A stretch of 36,592 nucleotides of DNA. It comes from Pleurotus ostreatus/Saccharomyces cerevisiae fusant (Eukaryota > Opisthokonta). The notes beneath the pieces were generated by a model. That model had not been told where the DNA came from. It did no database searches and saw only the letters and a list, made by a program, of their open reading frames with translations. The DNA lies in contig JAMQCK010000216.1 in NCBI GenBank assembly GCA_024196135.1, positions 1 through 36,592 on the forward strand, written 5' to 3'. The stretch's first letter is position 1, and every line of letters begins with the position of its first letter. A program made the translations under genes and the position numbers. This document shows positions 32,001 through 36,592 of the stretch, piece after piece.

Positions 32001-34749
32001 AGTACGCTTGCCGTTCTACGGGCAGTCATCGAGAGCTTAGCTCAAGTGCCCGTGCAGGTACGTATCTACTTTAGCCCGCGAAGTCCTAGCTCACCTATCA
32101 CTGATAGAAAATATCTCCCCGCGCATCTACCCTGCAGTCGAGCGTTTCCTGCGTCGCGGCTACCTGTTTTGGCTCGAGGCCTGCAGCCTCTTGCAAGCAG
32201 ACGAGGCGGCCATATCAGAGTTGCAGAGCTATTTGGCGTGGAGCAGGGTGAGTGAGGGTCCTCGTGTGCGGTATGATGCTGACTCCAATTGCGTGCAGGC
32301 GTATGGTGTGTCCGACTACGAAGAGCTCGTGGCGGATTACCTCAAGTTCTTCATCCGCTTCAGGGAAGGCATCGTTGCCTCTGCGCCTCAGGTCTACATT
32401 AGCGGACTGGTCTTTGTGCCTCGAAATTCGCATGTGCGCCGAATCTACGGGCCGATGTTCAGTCGCCTCATAGGCGTATCTGAGCAAGCGATAGAGGACG
32501 ACTGGCCCGCGGCTGAGCGCTCGCTCATCAACGCCGGCAAAGGCGCATACCAGGTCATGTTCTCGCCGGATGGCAGCCGCGTCTTGTCACGCCTGAAGGA
32601 CGACACGGTGTGCGTCTGGGACGCAGCGACTGCGCGGCAGATCGGCGACACCTTCGTGGTAAAGCATGACGATGTCACCCTTGTATGTCTCGCGCACGAT
32701 GGGTCGCAAGTTGTGTCTTGCGCGAAGGACCACACGATCAAGGTCTGGGACTTGAATACTGGGCAGCAAATAGGCGCGACGGTCACGACGCACGATGACT
32801 GGATAGAGTGCGTCGCGTTGTCTCCGGACAGTCGGCGTGTCGTGACCGGCTCGCACGACCGGACGGTTCGCTTATGGGACGCGCTGACTGGACGCCGTGT
32901 CGGTGAGGCGTTGAAAGGGCACACCAACAACGTCACGTCTGTTGCGTTCTCCCCGGATGGCAAGTACCTCGTCTCAGCGTCTTGGGATCGTACCATCCGA
33001 CTTTGGGATATCACCGCCGTACCCAGATTCGTTCATACCTTTGCAGGCCACACAGACAACGTCAACGTCCTCGTGTTCTCCCCCGACGGCAAGCACATTG
33101 CCTCCAGCTCCGCCGACCGCACCGTCCGCGTATGGGATGTTGCATCTGGTCGACGGGTCTGTCAGCCCTTCAGAGGGCATGACGATCATGTATGGACGGT
33201 CGCATATTCGGCGGACGGCAGACATCTCGTGTCTGGCTCGTAAGACTTTGCTGTACGTGTCTGGGACGTGGCCACTGCTCAGCAGGTTGGCGCGACTCTG
33301 CAAGGTCACGATGCTTCCGTTATGTCAGTCGCCTTCTCGCCGGATGCGAAGTCCGTCGTCTCTGGCTCGGAAGACCGAACGATTCGCATATGGGACGCAC
33401 AGACGGTTCAGCTTCTGGGCGACGACAGGCCAAAAATTTCCACCCATGCGAATGGCGAAGCGACAACATCACTATTGTCATTCAACGGAGCTGCCGGTCA
33501 CACCGACTGGGTCAATTGCGTCGCCTTCTCCCCGGATGGCAAGCGCATAGCATCCGGCTCAATCGACTGCACCGTGCGTCTATGGGATGTAGCGACATGT
33601 CATCAAATCGACCAGCCTCTAAAAGGGCATACAGCGCAGGTGAACTGCATCGCCTTCTCTCCGGATAGTAACCGCCTGCTGTCCGGCTCCAGCGACGGCT
33701 CAATCCGGCTGTGGGACGCCGAGACAGGGGAGCAGTCCCCGCAAGGTTTTAATGGCCACCGCGGTCATATACTTGCTGTGGCTTACTCGCCTGACGGCAC
33801 GTTAATCGCGTCCGGCTCGCAGGATAGCACCGTCCGTCTTTGGAATGCGAAGACGGGCGACAGCGTCGGCGAGCTCAAGGGACATGGTGGCGGCGTGGCT
33901 TGCGTCGCTTTCTCGCCCGATGGTAAGTTCATTGCGTCTGGCTCGCATGATCATACCATCCGACTATGGGACATGGCAACACGAAAGCAACTAGGAGAGC
34001 CGCTAGTCGGGCACGAAGCATCCGTAGCGTCGGTCGCGTTCTCCCCAGACGGCAAGCACGTCGTCTCCGGCTCGCATGACCAGACCCTCCGTATCTGGAA
34101 TGTGGCGACAAGAAAGCAAGTCGGAGACGCACTCACAGAGCACGACCACGGCGATTTTGGAGCTGGAGACCTTGTCTTCGGAGAAGTTAACTCAGTCGCG
34201 TTCTCGCCGGATGGCAAGCGGATTGTATCTGGCTCTAGCGATCGCACCATTATAGTCTGGGATGCAGGGATGTGGGAACCGATAGCGGAGTCGCTGAGAG
34301 GACACGACAGCTCAGTGACCTCTGTGGCGTTCTCTCCAAATGGCAAGACGATCGTCTCGGGCTCTGCCGATCATACGATCCGCATATGGAGTGTGCCCAC
34401 AAGCGACGATGTCGACATGTTGCAAGACGACTCTACCTATGAGATCGCTTCGCAGCTCGACTTCAAGCGCACTTCAGGCTGGATTCAATCCGGCGTCGAT
34501 GTGTGCTTCGACTGGATAGTGGACCTCGTCGGCATGGACCAGATGGACTTGCCCGACGACGAGGATGAGTCTGACTTGGATCTATCGCGCATTCTATGGA
34601 TACCCAGACACCTTCGCCCCCTACCATTCGTCTTCTCACCTCATCATCGAGCGCTGATACCGTCGGCCCAGCCTCATGTTTCTATAGATATATCTGGAGC
34701 TGCACTGGGAGAGGATTGGACTCAGCTGTATTTGCCTGTAAAGCCTTAA
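29024..34749 (+). CDS. STAND protein (C2-like, NACHT, 14 WD40 repeats) with an in-frame stop
   Basis: NLR-like signal-transduction ATPase of the Agaricomycete NACHT-WD40 type, likely a non-self/danger sensor (HET-E/HNWD relatives). The ten exons are 29024-29123, 29215-29476, 29558-29685, 29811-29998, 30055-30105, 30186-30387, 30447-30590, 30645-32057, 32108-32247 and 32299-34749. Residues about 35-180 look like a C2 domain (YRKIYATFTLEDGD, LMVALYAGGSKGKDDLL). Residues 200-345 are helical, with DPRAKMVISLLNLGF. NACHT follows, with Walker A GAAGKGKS at 410-417 and Walker B VVFVIDALDE at 505-514. Fourteen WD repeats cover about 959-1577, enough for two seven-bladed propellers. The C-terminal tail (VSIDISGAALGEDWTQLYL) is typical. 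Codon 1191 (33241-33243) is TAA, in the sixth repeat (HLVSGS*DFAVRVWD), yet the frame stays open for 501 more codons. As written it makes 1190 residues instead of about 1691. Confidence 0.88.
33241..33243 (+). other. In-frame TAA inside the sixth WD repeat
   Basis: The stop occupies the variable position before the conserved Asp of SGSxD; other repeats here have H, E, Q, S, I or A. GAA or CAA to TAA by one substitution would explain it. The TAA lies inside GTAAGA, a splice-donor consensus starting at 33240. Confidence 0.9.
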
Positions 34750-35847
34750 AGTGATGTATCATAGCAAAGCGTATCGGCGCACCTTGTAGTGAGAGCTTAG
34801 GCACACCTTGCTCGTCCTCGCGGGCCTCTAGACCTCAGACTTAGATGCCCAGCTGTCGGCACTTTCCATCCTCGTCAAGTGGTGGACCCACAACCTCAGG
34901 TTGCTTCTCACGATATCCCCGTATGGTGGAAAAGGCTAACGCGGTGGACTTGAGGGCTTGGAAATAGGGCAAATACTCTCTGAAAGCTGTATACATGCTG
35001 CAATCATGAGCTATGCTGTTCTTCGCGTGAAACTCGGGCAAACGAACCCAGCAACACGACTTTTGAGCGGCGTGTTGGTGGTTGTCCTGTGCTTTCTCTA
35101 GGGCATGATTGATGATTTTCGGCCATAATATTTCTTAGCCAGGCAGAAAAAAGCATGAATAACTGTTCGACGATAAGACCGGCAACTAGGGACATTATTA
35201 CTATGGTGCTCGGCCAGCGCGAACCATAGCCAACCGCTCATCTCCGAAAGCGAGGTCAACCCTTTGCAGGACCTGGGGCCAAGCGACTTGGTCTAGGATG
35301 TTAACCCGCTGCGCTACCTGGACTTTTTGTACGCGAGTGCACCTTGATATCCATATCCGAAGCGCGGAATCTGCGCTTTCTGAGCGGGAAAATGGTTTCT
35401 CGCCGCCCGCTTTGTGGGCTGGCGAGTGTACCGAGTCCGGCTGTTGGCATAGATGTGCAGGACAATGAACCGCGACTCGAACAGTCAGACCAATCATCCC
35501 CCTTCGCGATGCAGACTTCTTTAACGCCGTGCTCCCACTGTCCTAGAACACTGGCACAGATATTGAGACCAGCGTCCACCCTGAAAGCCGTGCTCGAGTC
35601 GAAATGAAGTGAAGAAGGCTTGACGGCGGCGCCCACAACACCCCTCTCGCGTGGCAGGGCTATGAGCAATGCTGACTCGCGCACTACGTCACCATATTCC
35701 ATCCGTATTCGCCATCATCGAAGGTCCTTCGTGAAAACCATGCATTCCCATAGTAAGGACTCCTTCCTCAACGTACACGTCCCCATATCGCAGCGTAATG
35801 GTACAATTCCGTCAAGCATGGTGGTAGGAGAGAAAAGCATGGAGGGA

Positions 35848-35982
35848 GAGGCGCACACAGTGGAGGGATGCGCACACACAGTGGAGGAGGCGCACACACG
35901 GTAGAGGGAGGCGCACACAACGAAAGAATGCGCACACACAACAGAGGAGGGCGCGCACACTAGCGGAGGGAGGCGAGCACAT
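35848..35982. repeat. 20-bp degenerate minisatellite
   Basis: About seven head-to-tail copies of a unit like GAGGCGCACACAGTGGAGGG, 19-23 bp each, diverging from left to right and fading into AGGCGAGCACATAAC. Confidence 0.88.
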
Positions 35983-36100
35983 AACTACAGCCCTGCCCGT
36001 AATCGATACGTATGGAGACAACAGCGCGACGACGCGACGCCGCGGGCAGGTCTGGAACTATGGACTAGGTGGGCAAGTAAGGTACAGAGATGGGTCATGC

Positions 36101-36146
36101 GTCGTGTGTGCGTTCCGTGGTCGTGTGTGCGTCCCGTGGTCGTGAG
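36101..36146. repeat. 19-bp direct repeat near the endosulfine stop codon
   Basis: GTCGTGTGTGCGTTCCGTG (36101-36119) is followed by GTCGTGTGTGCGTCCCGTG (36120-36138) and a partial third copy. Probably in the 3' UTR of the endosulfine gene. Confidence 0.8.
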
Positions 36147-36161
36147 CTGGCCAGCCAGCGC

Positions 36162-36538
36162 CTAATCACCGCCGACCTCGACCGCAGATTGGGCGACGGG
36201 CGACTTGGGCGGCTCGTCGTCGGGTTTGGGGGCAGCGTCGTCGAGTTTGGGCGGCGCGTCGTCGAGAGCGCGGCCGCTCTCCTTGTTGATGGGGCTCGTG
36301 GGGTTCGTGGGCGAGGTGGACAGGCCGTTGTTGTGCCCGTTGCCGGAGGGGGACGATGCGTGAGGGATGCTGTGCGGACGTAAACACAATGAAGGGCAGG
36401 ATGCGCCGCGAAAAGGCATGAGATGGGATGCGATCGGACTCACTTCTCGGGGTTGGGGATCGCCGTGCCGACGGTGCTCTGCGGGGCTACACCGGCCTTC
36501 GACAGCGCGTAGTCGCCCGAGTCGAAGTACTTGCGGTC
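36162..36538 (-). CDS. Alpha-endosulfine (ENSA/Igo1-like), 3' part (runs off window end)
   Basis: Small, mostly disordered regulator. When phosphorylated by Greatwall/Rim15 kinases, family members inhibit PP2A-B55, controlling mitotic entry and quiescence. Two exons are visible. Exon 36538-36444 encodes DRKYFDSGDYALSKAGV and then STVGTAIPNPEN. Exon 36369-36162 encodes IPHASSPSGNGHNNGLS and ends AVEVGGD. They are joined by a 74-nt intron (GTGAGT...GCACAG) inside the Asn of PENIPH. The hallmark FDSGDY is intact, and its serine is the known phosphorylation site. The tail after PENIPH is an extended Pro/Asp-rich sequence with repeated PPKxDD units (DDAPPKLDDAAPKPDDEPPK). Upstream, an intron (acceptor at 36541-36539) continues past the window end, so the N-terminal exons are missing. 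Seen: motif and splice sites. Function from family. Confidence 0.92.
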
Positions 36539-36592
36539 CTGCGAAAACGCGGGATCAGCACCCTGCCCACACCCGAGACATGTGGCGCGCGC

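Larger units (their letters stand above)
34750..36161. other. Long intergenic region between the STAND and endosulfine genes
   Basis: About 1.4 kb bounded by two convergent stop codons. It contains a 20-bp minisatellite (35848-35982) and a short 19-bp repeat (36101-36146). A 133-codon ATG-started frame on the minus strand (35702-35301) has no recognisable domain and no splice signals, so I do not call it a gene. No RNA gene was seen. Confidence 0.45.

Noticed and set aside
30818..32029. 403-codon open frame on the minus strand opposite the NACHT region
   Set aside because: It is the antisense of a well-supported NACHT coding exon, has no domain, and follows from G+C-rich codon use.
35301..35702. 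133-codon minus-strand frame between STAND and endosulfine genes
   Set aside because: No domain, no splice signals, and composition like the surrounding non-coding DNA.

Overview
This window is nuclear DNA from a filamentous basidiomycete, most likely an Agaricomycete. The signs are compact genes split by many short introns (mostly 43-100 nt, GTRNGT...YAG), a G+C-rich sequence, an F-box/LRR-like protein with weak leucine repeats, a Kre9/Knh1-type GPI protein, and a NACHT-WD40 STAND protein of the kind that is expanded in mushroom genomes. No rRNA, tRNA, CRISPR array or intact transposon was seen. All gene models below were built by hand by following splice signals and reading-frame continuity.

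Layout. 0-8.2 kb: the 5' end of a secreted GH16 beta-glucanase (-), the V-ATPase proteolipid subunit c' (VMA11, -), a secreted type-B carboxylesterase/lipase (+), an F-box protein with a broken frame (-), and a GPI-anchored Kre9/Knh1-domain wall protein (-). 8.7-16 kb: an MCT-type MFS transporter (-), a biotin-protein ligase (+) full of minisatellites, and mitochondrial ribosomal protein uL6m (-). 16-24.2 kb: a CipC-like stress protein expanded into nine amphipathic modules (-), a 1386-residue orphan low-complexity protein (-), an uncertain open frame, and a ZCCHC10-like zinc-knuckle protein (-). 24.4-28.2 kb: DNA polymerase alpha B subunit (POL12, -), head to head with DASH subunit DAD1 (+) over 116 bp. 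29-34.7 kb: a large C2-like/NACHT/14xWD40 STAND protein (+) interrupted by one in-frame TAA in the sixth WD blade. 36.1-36.6 kb: the 3' part of an alpha-endosulfine (Igo1/ENSA) gene (-).

There is no operon logic here. The genes are housekeeping (V-ATPase, biotinylation, mitoribosome, replication, kinetochore), secreted or wall proteins, and fast-evolving families (F-box, STAND, orphan). The two disrupted genes belong to the fast-evolving families. The features most worth a second look are the STAND gene with its lone stop codon and two-propeller design, the modular CipC-like protein, the repeat-laden biotin ligase, and the VMA11 micro-exon.
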